A DNA stretch of 64,000 bases from Cyanodermella asteris (lineage: Eukaryota > Ascomycota > Lecanoromycetes > Ostropales > Stictidaceae): positions 1 through 64,000 of the forward strand of contig UYJD01000011.1 in NCBI GenBank assembly GCA_900618795.1, given 5' to 3'. Position numbers and translations under genes: made by a program. The notes beneath the pieces are model-generated. The model did no database searches, was not told where the DNA came from, and saw only the letters and a list, made by a program, of their open reading frames with translations. Positions 32,785 to 42,365 of this stretch are shown one piece after another; position 1 is the stretch's first letter, and every line of letters starts with the position of its first letter.

Positions 32785-33287
32785 GGCATTTGTGGAGAAT
32801 CAATGGCAAGTGTGCAAAGGTATGCGACAGTTCCCGGCAGAGTACACGCAAAAAGACGTTGGTGGAAAGGCACGAAGAGGCTGAACGTCCAAGGCTATCA
32901 CGTGAAATTGGCTTTCGATTCGCAGCAAGGGATTGCAGGAGCTCCCGCAACGGACTACTTCTTCGACCATCTGACAGGCATTGATTGGTACATGCGCATG
33001 TGATTGTAGCTTGATCAGTGCTTGCAGAGACGCAATCGACGAAAAGATGACCGAGTATCGCGGTTACGATTTCCATCAGCACACTTTGAAGCTCAAGCAC
33101 GATGTTATGCTGCCCGGACGCTTCCTTGTACTTTCCCAACGCATCCTAGCTCAGCTCACGTACCCGAGTCTCATCGCATTCGCTAACGCTGTAATCGGAA
33201 CCGATGAACGTGGACACATTCTTCAGGTTGAATCCGAAGATTGACGCTGCACTTGCGACGCATTCGATCCAGATCTATGTCTCGAAT
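32785..33287. other. Intergenic, no gene seen
   Basis: Only short frames without motifs between the HET gene and the phosphotransferase pseudogene. Confidence 0.45.
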
Positions 33288-34556
33288 CTAGAACAGCGGC
33301 ATAGAACCATACACCTCTCTGAGCTGCGCCCAAGTGATATGATCCCCGTACATCAGCTTCGCAACCATCCTTGCACTCCAGAGACTTCTGTTTGGCGACG
33401 CCAAATACTCACGAAACATGATCTCGGCACTTTTAAAGGCCTTGTACGTGGAAAGTGGTGTCAGACTCCGACTCCGCTCCAGCTCGTGCTGTTGGCACGA
33501 GGGCAGCGCTGTTCTCTTCGCTTCCTCCTCTGCCCTCTCATCTTCCATTTCCTTCACGAAATGTACCACAAGCTTCCTAAACTCCACAATCGGTCGATTC
33601 TCCTCCTCAGATAGGCCGGGGAAAGTGGCCAGCTCTGGACAGATGGACAGCTGTTCGAGTGGGGCTACCTGCGCGTCGCTCCAATCGATGACCCCTGTCA
33701 GATTGTATTCGTCGTCGAAGAGGAGACTGTCGTCATAGAGATCGAGATGACACAGTGAGAACGGGCCTCGAACTCCATCGCCAATGACGGTGTGTGAGAT
33801 GATGTTTTCAGTACCCAGCATGCCGTGAGCCAGTCTGCGTCGTTCGGATGTCTGGCAAGGATTTCCCGATTTTCACCAAGTCGCTGGTCGTAGAGATATT
33901 CGAAAGACGTGTACAGAGGGCCCGGCGAATGATGGCATCTCATCGGAATGATTTTGACACGCTGGTCCGCGGTCTCTCCACACCAAAGGCGTCCAATGCG
34001 GCTGGAGGTCAAGTTTTGGAGTTCCGTCAACACATTTGCAAGCTGCTCGGCTACCTTCGTTTGATGCTGCTGAGGAACCGATCTCACCAAGCCGTTTTCG
34101 AGCTCACTGCCCAAGTGCTCCATAAGAATATATGGATATCCGAATGGATTGTCCATAAACAACTCAAAGTCGAAACACGAGGCACATGATACTTGTCCGT
34201 TGGCGGACGATCCCCATGGTAGCAATTTCGCTCAACAGCGACGTCCTGGTGCTGTCGTCGAGGGTGCTGTATGGAATCCTGGCAATCCAAGAAATACCAT
34301 CAGAAAAAGCGAGCTCAGGAACCAAGTTGTTGCGACTTGCAGCACATGTGGTTATGTTGATGTCGCACTTGGGATCGGGAGGCAGGTTCGCCTGATGTGT
34401 GCGCCGCGAGTCTAGTCCACACTTTTCGAGATGCTTGAAGTCTGCTGAAGAGAATACCAGCTTGATTTGCTGAAATTTGTCTGATTCGAGGGTCAGGCCA
34501 ACAAAACCTGACCAATCTTCACCTGGTCTTGCCGTCGTGCTCGATGCGGGTGGCAT
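33288..34556 (-). pseudogene. APH/choline-kinase-like phosphotransferase pseudogene
   Basis: Three minus-strand frames must be joined to recover the family's order. The N-terminal lobe (34556 to about 34190) ends SEIATMGIVRQRT. A middle piece (34225-33698 frame) contains DFELFMDNPFGYPYILMEHL. The C-terminal lobe (33821-33288) contains GPFSLCHLDLYDDSLLFDD and NLTGVIDWSDAQ. The two frame changes lie in continuous coding-like sequence with no GT-AG introns that fit, so they look like indels. The catalytic loop HxDxxxxN reads HLDLYDDS, so the metal-binding Asn is Ser. Intact fungal relatives phosphorylate small molecules or are of unknown substrate. The gene is broken at two sites and lacks a key residue. 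Confidence 0.8.
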
Positions 34557-35424
34557 TTTAACAGAAGCTACCGCTCACAAAAGAGGTGTCGAATATAGAG
34601 AACGGACAGGAAGAACGGCAGGAGAAGCGGGCCAGTGGCATTGAGTCGGAACCGAACAAAGCTGTCGCGACAGCAGGATGAGGAAGCCAGCAGCAGGCAC
34701 ATCAGAGAGGGGCAGACGGCGCGACTTATCTGCAGTCGACGGGAAAGCCGTTCGCGGACTGAATCACAATCACGAAACAGTCGATTTCACCATCAAGTTC
34801 TCACGTTTGAACGCAATCAACTCACTATGTGGCTCGTCTCTTGAGAAACAACATTCCCACCCTCCGAGCATTGACTGACTATCGTCGTCTGCGGACAGGT
34901 CCGAAATCTCGGCCTCCTCATCCGATACTTGGTCATCAACAACCTTGCGCCCCTCAAGGATGACATCCAACTCCACATCCTGCCTGAACGCGAGAGTTTT
35001 GCAACTCAAGACATCGATCGCCTGTGGTTCGATATTCGGGAGTCGAACGAGGTTGCTGTAAAGTTCTCAGCCTCATGGACCAAGTTGGAGTTGCTGCCTA
35101 TTTCCTCATTCGACTTAGCGCCATTTCACTCGCTTCTCTCCCGCATCATACGTCATGTCGTTTCAGCTTCGGCACGTGGCTTGGCGGGCACATCACTCGA
35201 GTCTTCAAGCTTCGAGCCGCCTTCTTTGTTCACCAGCTCACAACGATTTCTCAACCTCGCCCCACGATATCCCCACCAGTCAAGAGCAGGAAATTCCCGG
35301 GCATTCGGAGCGCCGACATGTTGTGACAGCCGTCTCGCACCACCATATACCCGCATCAGGTCCTCGGACCTCGAGCGGCACGAAAATCCATTCGCAGCCT
35401 CACGACACCCTGTGAAACTCCAAC
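34557..35424. other. Intergenic, promoter side of MFS gene
   Basis: No motif-bearing frame. The sequence becomes CA/CT-rich towards 35425, as expected for a leader. Confidence 0.4.
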
Positions 35425-37233
35425 ATGTCGGCTCCATCTTCGTCCTCGACTGCCCAAAGACAAAACTCGACACAACATTACCAGACCTTTCCGACCCCTC
35501 CACCCAAAGGCAAAGGCCCAAGACAGTCCTTTGGTTCGGAAGACACGAGCAACTCCCTCCGCGAGGCAGCGCATTCCCGAGGACACTCTGGAGGCTCACA
35601 CAATGGAGAGACACCGTTACCCACCAAACAGCTCGCTGTGCTTGCCTGCATCTCACTATGTGAACAGACAGCCTTCAACTCAATATCGCCATATCTGCCC
35701 GAAATGGTGGAAAAATTTCCAGGCATATCACCAACCGAGGTCGGCTTCTACGTGGGAGTGATCGCTTCTGCGTTCGCGTTTTCGCAATTCCTCACAAACT
35801 ACTTCTGGGGATGGCTGTCGGACAGGATAGGGCGAAAACCGGTCGTCATGCTTGGGACAGTCCTCACAGCCGCGTGTTTCGTCGCTTTCGGCTTTTGCAG
35901 GGAATTGTGGCACGCGATCTTTGTACAAGCTGCGATGGGCATCGTAAACGGCAACCAAGGCGTTGTTAGCACATGCTTGGGGGAGATTACGGACAAAAGC
36001 AACCAGAGCAAAGCTTTCACGTACCTTCCGGTCATATACGGCCTTGGTGGCATCACTGGCCCCGCTCTCGGAGGTCTCCTCGTCGACAGACTCTTTCCAA
36101 CGTATCCGTACCTCTTACCAAACCTCGTGGCCAGCGCGTTACTTGTTGCGGATTTCGTCGTCGCAGGCTTCCTCCTCGACGAGAGCCTCGAAGAGCTCAA
36201 GGACAAGCCAAACCTCGTCAAGCGACTCAGTCATCTCTTCACATCCGTCTGGCAGTTTGTTGCCAGCCCGAAACCAACATATACCCAGAACGGCAGACCC
36301 AAGAGATCCCGTCGAGAGCAGGCTCCTCTACTCGCGGATAACTCGGTAATCGACAGCGATGAGGAGGACGACGAGGACGAACAAGACGATTCGTACACCG
36401 CCAGACCACCTGGACCGCTCAAGAAACTCCGCGATGCTCTGCCCGGAAACCCGGACCCAGAGGTCAGTCAGCAACTCTTCACACGCAACACCATCCTCCT
36501 TCTCGTCACATTCCTCGTCTTCCAACTCGCCAACATCTCCTTCAACTCTTTATACCCCATCTTCGCTCAAGCCGCCGAGCCGGTGGGCCGCAACCTCAGC
36601 CCTCGTGTCATCGGTACATCCCTCGCATTTGCCGGCGCAGCAACAATCGTCTTTCAGATCGGCATCTTCCAGCGCATCAAAGACAAATTCGGCAACAAAA
36701 CCACCTGGCGTGCATCTCTGGGCATCTTTATCGTCGCGATACTACTGATGCCATTCATTCCATACAAAGGTCCCGACAAGCTTGGCGTGAGACACGATTT
36801 CTTCAAAGACTTCTACGGCGAAGGCATCCTCTATACCTTCCTCGGCGTTGTGCTACTGCTGAAGACCATCGCAGCAGTCGGCGGCCTCACCAGTGCTCTA
36901 CTGCTGATCACGAATAGTGCTCCAAGCCATGCAGTGTTGGGTACATTGAACGGACTTGCCCAGACTTTGAGCGCGGCCGGCCGTGCCGTGGGACCTCTTG
37001 TCAGCGGCGGCCTGTTCAGTCTCGCATACGACGTCAAACCGAAAGGTGAGGCCCTGCCATTCGGACTGTTCGCAGGCATCACAGCTTTGGGCTTTCTCCT
37101 CAGCTTTGGTATCCGTGGCGAAAGCTTGGAAAGCGAACATCCCAGCGATATTAATGACGACGAAGACGACGACGAGGACAGCGACGGCAACGATGGTGCT
37201 GTTGGTGACGAAGAACAAGGACGAGCTGGCTGA
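35425..37233 (+). CDS. MFS transporter, DHA1/ZIFL-like
   Basis: Single exon, 602 residues. A Ser/Pro-rich cytosolic N-terminus (about 1-65) precedes a 12-helix major-facilitator body. Motif A after helix 2 is GWLSDRIGRKPVV. Helix 4-5 carries GIVNGNQGV and GLGGITGPALGGLL. The central cytosolic loop is long and acidic (DSDEEDDEDEQDD), and the C-terminus is again acidic. The overall pattern (ISLCEQTAFNSISPYLPEM in helix 1) matches the fungal and plant zinc-induced-facilitator-like group, whose members export organic compounds or metal-chelate complexes across plasma or vacuolar membranes. Substrate here is unknown. The gene converges on SDA1 with only about 200 bases between the stops. Confidence 0.88.
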   Translation: MSAPSSSSTAQRQNSTQHYQTFPTPPPKGKGPRQSFGSEDTSNSLREAAHSRGHSGGSHNGETPLPTKQLAVLACISLCEQTAFNSISPYLPEMVEKFPGISPTEVGFYVGVIASAFAFSQFLTNYFWGWLSDRIGRKPVVMLGTVLTAACFVAFGFCRELWHAIFVQAAMGIVNGNQGVVSTCLGEITDKSNQSKAFTYLPVIYGLGGITGPALGGLLVDRLFPTYPYLLPNLVASALLVADFVVAGFLLDESLEELKDKPNLVKRLSHLFTSVWQFVASPKPTYTQNGRPKRSRREQAPLLADNSVIDSDEEDDEDEQDDSYTARPPGPLKKLRDALPGNPDPEVSQQLFTRNTILLLVTFLVFQLANISFNSLYPIFAQAAEPVGRNLSPRVIGTSLAFAGAATIVFQIGIFQRIKDKFGNKTTWRASLGIFIVAILLMPFIPYKGPDKLGVRHDFFKDFYGEGILYTFLGVVLLLKTIAAVGGLTSALLLITNSAPSHAVLGTLNGLAQTLSAAGRAVGPLVSGGLFSLAYDVKPKGEALPFGLFAGITALGFLLSFGIRGESLESEHPSDINDDEDDDEDSDGNDGAVGDEEQGRAG

Positions 37234-37431
37234 TCATCCTGAATGGCGTTCAGACACTGCTCTCAAGATACAGTACTGTTCCACGCCAGGAACGCATAGT
37301 AACGGAGTTGGGCAATGTGGGAATTCATTAGTGTGGGGCATCTTCGCGGGGCTTCACGCGTAGGAGCAGCACGGGGTTGATCAGGAGCACGAATCGGATC
37401 CAGCATTAGATATCATCATGTTCATACACAA

Positions 37432-39729
37432 TCAATGACCTTTGTTTCCACGCTTGCCACCTCTCTTCTCTCGCTCTTTGTGAGCCTTGAGAACTCTCCC
37501 CTTCGCCACGAGACTCTGTTTCGCTTTGGCTTTTCCCTTTCCAAGTGTCATCATGAAATTCTTCTTCCTCGCCTTCTCCTTGTTTGTTGTACTCTTGCCA
37601 GTGTTCTCCTTTTGCGACCTGCGTATCGCTGCTGTACTCTTGTGCTCTCCCCTTTCACCTTTTCCTTCCTTTGCCTTGGCAATCTTGTCTGCTTTTGAAG
37701 TCTTGTGCGAGAGCAGAGCTAATCCTTCAATTTGGTCGGCCGTGACAGCGTCGTCAACATGACGATTTTGCAGTGCATGTTGGGCAGCAAGTCTCTTCCG
37801 TTGGGCCGATGGCAAGGCTTTGTTGAGACTTGCCTCGAGTCGCAGCTCTTGCAGTTTTATCAGGTCGGCTGGCGTAAGGATACGGGTCGTAGCGAGCGTT
37901 GACAAGCGTTGCTCTTCTTCTGCGATAGGTTTGACAACATTCTCCTTGTCATCATCGCCAGTGTCAGCCTTTTCTTCATCCTCGCCATCATCACCGGCCT
38001 CAGAAACCTGAGCCAGCTTCAACCGTTTGATCTTCGGCTTCTCATCATCCGAATCACTGATATCAATCTCGCTGTCGCTGTGAACGTCGATCCATCCGCC
38101 AGAATCGTCACTCTCATTGTCCGAATCAACTTCCCATGCGCCATCGTCCTCTTCCTCTTCCTCTCCGTCTTCATCACCCACTTCTAGACCTTTTTCCAAC
38201 CGTTTCCGCTCCCGCTCCTCTTCACGATACTTCTCTAGCAGCTCAAGACCTTCAATCTGCCCGATAGGCTGCTCACCGAAGCGCACAGTCTTTCTCTCGC
38301 CCGATCTCATTTTCATCGCAGCCTCTCTCCCTCGATCCTTCTTCTTGAGCTTTTCTGCGCCGAATTCCCGATACAGACTGAGAAGACCACGAGCTGCCAT
38401 CATGACACCTTTGTCTTTGGCTTTCCTGTATTGGACGAGATCCTGAAGCAACGTATCTGACATTGCTTCCGGTTGTCGAACACAAATCTCACGAATGGCG
38501 TTTAGCCCGGCGGAAGCGACTTCCGAAGCTGCAGCCTCGGAAACAAACTCGTTGGCAATCTTCTGAATGAGCGGCTCGAGTGCATCTGGCGGAACCAAAC
38601 GATGCGAGGCCTGTGCAAGAGAGGCGAGGAAGGAGGTGACAGAGGGCTGGCGCGGTGTGAGGTACTTGAAGAAATATGAGTATAGGCTGAGGATCGTAAG
38701 TTCGTGTAATCCGACGAGTCGTGACACAAGTTGCAGTACTTCTAGTTTGTGCTCCAGATTCAGCTTGGACTTGGTGTTCTGAAGATGGCGAGTAAATAAT
38801 TCCTCGGCGAACGTTTGAGGATCATGAAGCAAATGCAAGGCCGAGAAGTTGAGCAGATGTGGCTGGTTTTTCTTCTTTCGCTCTTTTCGCTTCACTTTCT
38901 CGACAGCACTCTCAAGCGCCTTGGTTGCTTTTTTGTTCTTCTTGTTGATCCTGATCTGATGCTTGACTTGTCCAACGTTCGGGGTGTCGTCGTCACTGCT
39001 CTCATCCTCGGCGTCCTCTCGCTCCTTGTCACTTCCGAGGAAGAAGCGCACACCAGCACCCACAATTTTCTGGTTTTCCGACAAGCAAGCCTCCTTCATG
39101 ATCGAAACCGCCTTGGCTTCCGTCCAGATCTGACGCTTCCATAGCTCCCTCGTGATTTTGACCGCCCAAATTCCTTGTGAGGATGTCCTGTCGCCGGCGA
39201 CAAGATTGTAAAGAACGGTTTGGAACGTTCGGTTCAGAGGGTGGTCGACGACCTTGGAATTGGAATTTCGCAAATCAGACAAGATCTTTTGGTAAAGCAA
39301 TGCGCGAAGAGTCTTGCTTGGAGTCGAGACGAGGATCGGAAAGAGAGTCTGGAGGAGGAGAGACGATGTGATGACATTCTTGCGCCGTAATAGAACTAGA
39401 CTGCCAACAATCTTTTCCCGCAGATCGGGGTCAAGCACTTTATGATGGGTTGTGAGGAGCGAGATGAGGTCTTGAGGGAATTGTTTCGCCACGTCGGGAA
39501 AGCAGTCTGCCACGTGCGCAACAAGTTCGATAAGGTCGGGGAAAGAGACGACGTCGTTGCGCGGATTGCTGGTGGGCGACAGCATAAAGAGGTCTTTCTG
39601 AGACTCATACTGCGAGTACTGCTTGCGAAAATCCTCCTCGTAAGCCTTCGGATCTCTTCTCAACTTGTATTGTAAAGCTGTCAAATCCGCTTCCACCTTT
39701 TCCAGTGCTCCAACCTTCCGTTTACCCAT
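37432..39729 (-). CDS. SDA1: SDA1, 60S ribosome biogenesis and nuclear export factor
   Basis: Single exon, 765 residues, matching the usual ~700-770. The N-terminus has the conserved LQYKLRRDPKAYEEDF and YESQKDLFML. HEAT-like helices follow (LISLLTTHHKVLDPDLREK and TLFPILVSTPSKTLRALLYQ). A conserved block KKNQPHLLNFSALHLLHDPQ precedes a strongly acidic region (EEEEEDDGAWEVDSDNES) and a Lys/Arg-rich C-terminal tail with nucleolar-targeting character. In yeast the protein is essential for pre-60S maturation and links ribosome synthesis to cell-cycle start. It is divergently arranged with the TRIP4/Rqt4-like gene across 395 bases. Confidence 0.95.
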   Translation of the reverse strand: MGKRKVGALEKVEADLTALQYKLRRDPKAYEEDFRKQYSQYESQKDLFMLSPTSNPRNDVVSFPDLIELVAHVADCFPDVAKQFPQDLISLLTTHHKVLDPDLREKIVGSLVLLRRKNVITSSLLLQTLFPILVSTPSKTLRALLYQKILSDLRNSNSKVVDHPLNRTFQTVLYNLVAGDRTSSQGIWAVKITRELWKRQIWTEAKAVSIMKEACLSENQKIVGAGVRFFLGSDKEREDAEDESSDDDTPNVGQVKHQIRINKKNKKATKALESAVEKVKRKERKKKNQPHLLNFSALHLLHDPQTFAEELFTRHLQNTKSKLNLEHKLEVLQLVSRLVGLHELTILSLYSYFFKYLTPRQPSVTSFLASLAQASHRLVPPDALEPLIQKIANEFVSEAAASEVASAGLNAIREICVRQPEAMSDTLLQDLVQYRKAKDKGVMMAARGLLSLYREFGAEKLKKKDRGREAAMKMRSGERKTVRFGEQPIGQIEGLELLEKYREEERERKRLEKGLEVGDEDGEEEEEDDGAWEVDSDNESDDSGGWIDVHSDSEIDISDSDDEKPKIKRLKLAQVSEAGDDGEDEEKADTGDDDKENVVKPIAEEEQRLSTLATTRILTPADLIKLQELRLEASLNKALPSAQRKRLAAQHALQNRHVDDAVTADQIEGLALLSHKTSKADKIAKAKEGKGERGEHKSTAAIRRSQKENTGKSTTNKEKARKKNFMMTLGKGKAKAKQSLVAKGRVLKAHKEREKRGGKRGNKGH

Positions 39730-40124
39730 TGCTGCAGTTCCGTCTCTTTAATCGTGGGGCCCAAGTGCTGTGGGAGGAAAGTCTCCAATTCCTGACCGAA
39801 ACAAAAAAGTTGCCAGGATCGGTGCAGGTGGGATCCTTGCGGGCAAAACTCCGCCGCCTGAAAGTCGACTGGTCGATCAGTGTGTCATCAACCAGTTCAC
39901 GCTGTTACTGCGACAGGAATTCATGCTGGAACAACGCGACAACTGTTTCTCACAAGTGCGCTAAACCTGCTGTATAGAGGTGCCTTTCCTATCGTTCTCA
40001 CTCCTTTCCTTCTGTTCTAATTCCCTTCTAGATGATCACACATCTGGTGATCGCCACACTTGAAGTACGAACAAACAGCCAAGCTGTCAACTGAGCCCTC
40101 TACCCCTACCATACAGCAGAAACG
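39730..40124. promoter_or_regulatory. Bidirectional promoter between SDA1 and Rqt4-like gene
   Basis: 395 bases separate two start codons in divergent orientation. No TATA consensus is evident. The arrangement suggests shared regulation of a ribosome-assembly and a ribosome-rescue gene. Confidence 0.45.
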
Positions 40125-41675
40125 ATGACAGACGGCAAATGGGCTGTCTCACAGCTCTCTCGTCTACTCGGTCTTGATGACGAAAGTGCAAAACAGCTGA
40201 TCGACTATACATCCACTCTATCCCCGGAAGCATCCGCGGAACACCTCAAGAACTTACTAGGGGACTCTCCCCAAGCTCTCGAGTTCATTTCAACTTACAA
40301 TTCGCGGAGAAATGCGTCTGCCAGCTCCGGCGATGCCCCACCTCGGGCACAAAGACATCAGAAGCACCAAAAGAAGCCGCTCAACAATCTTCCACCACCA
40401 CGAAGACCGGACGACTTTGGACACGTCCAAGGTGCGTACCAAAAACGAGACGCCGCAGAGGACTACATGCCTGCAAATAAAAGTCGTGACCTGCCTTTGC
40501 CGACGAGTCGAAATCTGAGTCCAGCTCCGGCTGCCGTCAAACAGCCGATTGCCGCTACAGGCACACGAGCTGCGAAGCCTCCTCCTTCTGCGGCCGGCTC
40601 GCTGATATCAGATCTGCCCAACGTACGGTCAAGAACCTCGAGCCCGAATCCCAAGTCAAAAACCAAGGTCACTGTGGCTGGTGGTACACCGATGCATGGA
40701 GGGTCAACCGTTCTCAACGACCTGGATTCTGCTATTCGATCTTTGGAAATTCAAACAAATCCATCCACGGCAGATTCAAATCCCGCTGCGAGAGCTTGCG
40801 ATTGTTCTGCTACCAAGCATCCACTTTTGAATGTTGCCCCGAACTGTCTCTCCTGTGGCAAAGTCATATGCGCAAAGGAGGGACTAGGCCCATGCACGTT
40901 CTGCTCGGCGCCACTGCTCACACAAGCTCAGATCCAGGACATGATTCGTGAACTGCGAGAAGAGCGAGGTCGAGAACGCCAGAACGCCCATAATGTAGGC
41001 CAGCGCAAGGCAGATGTGGCCATGGCTCCCCGACCCTTTCAAGCACCACGATCAAATGAAGTGGGCGACGCAACCCTTGTTGCAGCCAAAGCGCATCGCG
41101 ACAAGTTACTCAATTTCCAAGCACAGAACGCCCGTCGCACACGTGTGCATGATGAGGCTGCAGATTTCGAGACACCGAGTGCTGGAACAAACATGTGGAG
41201 CAGTCCGGTTGAACGGGCCCAGCAGTTGAAACGTCAGCAGAAGATACTCAGAGAGATGGAATGGGCTGCGAAGCCAGAATATGAGAAGAGACGGACTGTC
41301 ATGAGCGTGGATCTCGTGGGTGGCAAGGTGGTCAAGCGATACGGCACGGCCAAGGAAACGAAGCCAGAACCTGAAGACGTCGAAGAAGCAGATGTTGGTG
41401 ATTTGCAGCCAACATCCGGTCAGTCGGGTGCTTTCGGCCGGAATCCGCTCGTCGGTGGACTGATCAAACCTGTGTGGAAACAAGACGGGCAGGAAGCAAG
41501 TTCTGAACCAAAGGGAAAAGAGCGGCAAGAAGACGGTGCCGCGGCTTCGAGATCCAAGTGGCGACGAGTGCAGGACGACCAGGATGACAACGAAGGCGTG
41601 ATATTGGACGGCGGGGTGTATGCTGGGCGTGGTCTTGAAACCTATCTCGGATCCGAAGAGCCTGCATGCGGGTGA
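40125..41675 (+). CDS. TRIP4/ASC-1-like zinc-finger protein (Rqt4-like)
   Basis: Single-exon frame of 516 residues. The N-terminus (about 1-65) is helical and CUE-like (LSRLLGLDDESAKQLIDY, LLGDSPQALEFI). A Pro/Ser linker follows. The diagnostic C2HC5 zinc finger lies at about 225-270 (CDCSATKHPLLNVAPNCLSC, CAKEGLGPCTFC). After it come charged helices (MIRELREERGRERQ) and the conserved WSSPVERAQQLKRQQKILR. In human ASC-1 and yeast Rqt4 the protein belongs to the complex that splits collided ribosomes. Near the end, a GTGAGT donor at 41672 and a CAG at 41715-41717 would remove 46 nt and extend the protein by 19 residues to a stop at 41776, so the true C-terminus may be there. Confidence 0.88.
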   Translation: MTDGKWAVSQLSRLLGLDDESAKQLIDYTSTLSPEASAEHLKNLLGDSPQALEFISTYNSRRNASASSGDAPPRAQRHQKHQKKPLNNLPPPRRPDDFGHVQGAYQKRDAAEDYMPANKSRDLPLPTSRNLSPAPAAVKQPIAATGTRAAKPPPSAAGSLISDLPNVRSRTSSPNPKSKTKVTVAGGTPMHGGSTVLNDLDSAIRSLEIQTNPSTADSNPAARACDCSATKHPLLNVAPNCLSCGKVICAKEGLGPCTFCSAPLLTQAQIQDMIRELREERGRERQNAHNVGQRKADVAMAPRPFQAPRSNEVGDATLVAAKAHRDKLLNFQAQNARRTRVHDEAADFETPSAGTNMWSSPVERAQQLKRQQKILREMEWAAKPEYEKRRTVMSVDLVGGKVVKRYGTAKETKPEPEDVEEADVGDLQPTSGQSGAFGRNPLVGGLIKPVWKQDGQEASSEPKGKERQEDGAAASRSKWRRVQDDQDDNEGVILDGGVYAGRGLETYLGSEEPACG

Positions 41676-42365
41676 GTTTGTGCCGAAAGACATGGCATGC
41701 TGCCAAATCCATACCAGTTCATTGTCATCATGGTCGGCAGCTTACAAGAGACATCGTTTGATGTTTCTCGGGTGCTGAAAGTGGAATGATGATGCTTCAA
41801 TCGTGCATCTTGATGCGCGCCGATGTCTGGCCAGTCCACTTTGTATCACTGATTGTGACGACGCGGTACAGAACTTCAGCGCCGCATACACCCGCAAGCT
41901 AGTTCCAACCCGGACATGCATGTGCCATTGCTCTCAATTTGTCAATTCGGCGTCTTGCACATCAATTTGCGATAAGCGGTGGAATGAAAAGGCCGATCCA
42001 TGCCTTCATTCAGGTATTACCCGCTCCATTGACTGTACAACTGGCCTGGTTAAACGAAGCCACAATCGTTGTCGAATCTTCATGTCCGAGCTTGCGATGC
42101 ATGCTCCGTAATCCCGGGCATTCCCGAGGTAATGTACAGCATCATTGCAGGTTATGCAGGCGTTCAAAATCAAGTATGCCTTGCTCCATGCTGCCGACAC
42201 CCTCTTCACCGGGTTCTCGGTGTCAAGCAGGTGCAACATGAGAAATCGATTCGACTTGTTGCTAAAGTTCCGTGACAATAACATGCCCTTCATCTCCATA
42301 GACTTAAGAACCAATGCAGACACAGCGTCGCTTTCCTCGAAGCGAATCCCTTGTAGCATTTCATC

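Noticed and set aside
38117-38446. Ser-rich open frame antisense to SDA1
   Set aside because: It mirrors the acidic repeat-rich region of SDA1; such antisense frames arise from GAN codon runs.
41642-41839. Minus-strand frame overlapping the 3' end of the Rqt4-like gene
   Set aside because: Overlaps the likely last intron and exon of the plus-strand gene and has no recognisable motif.
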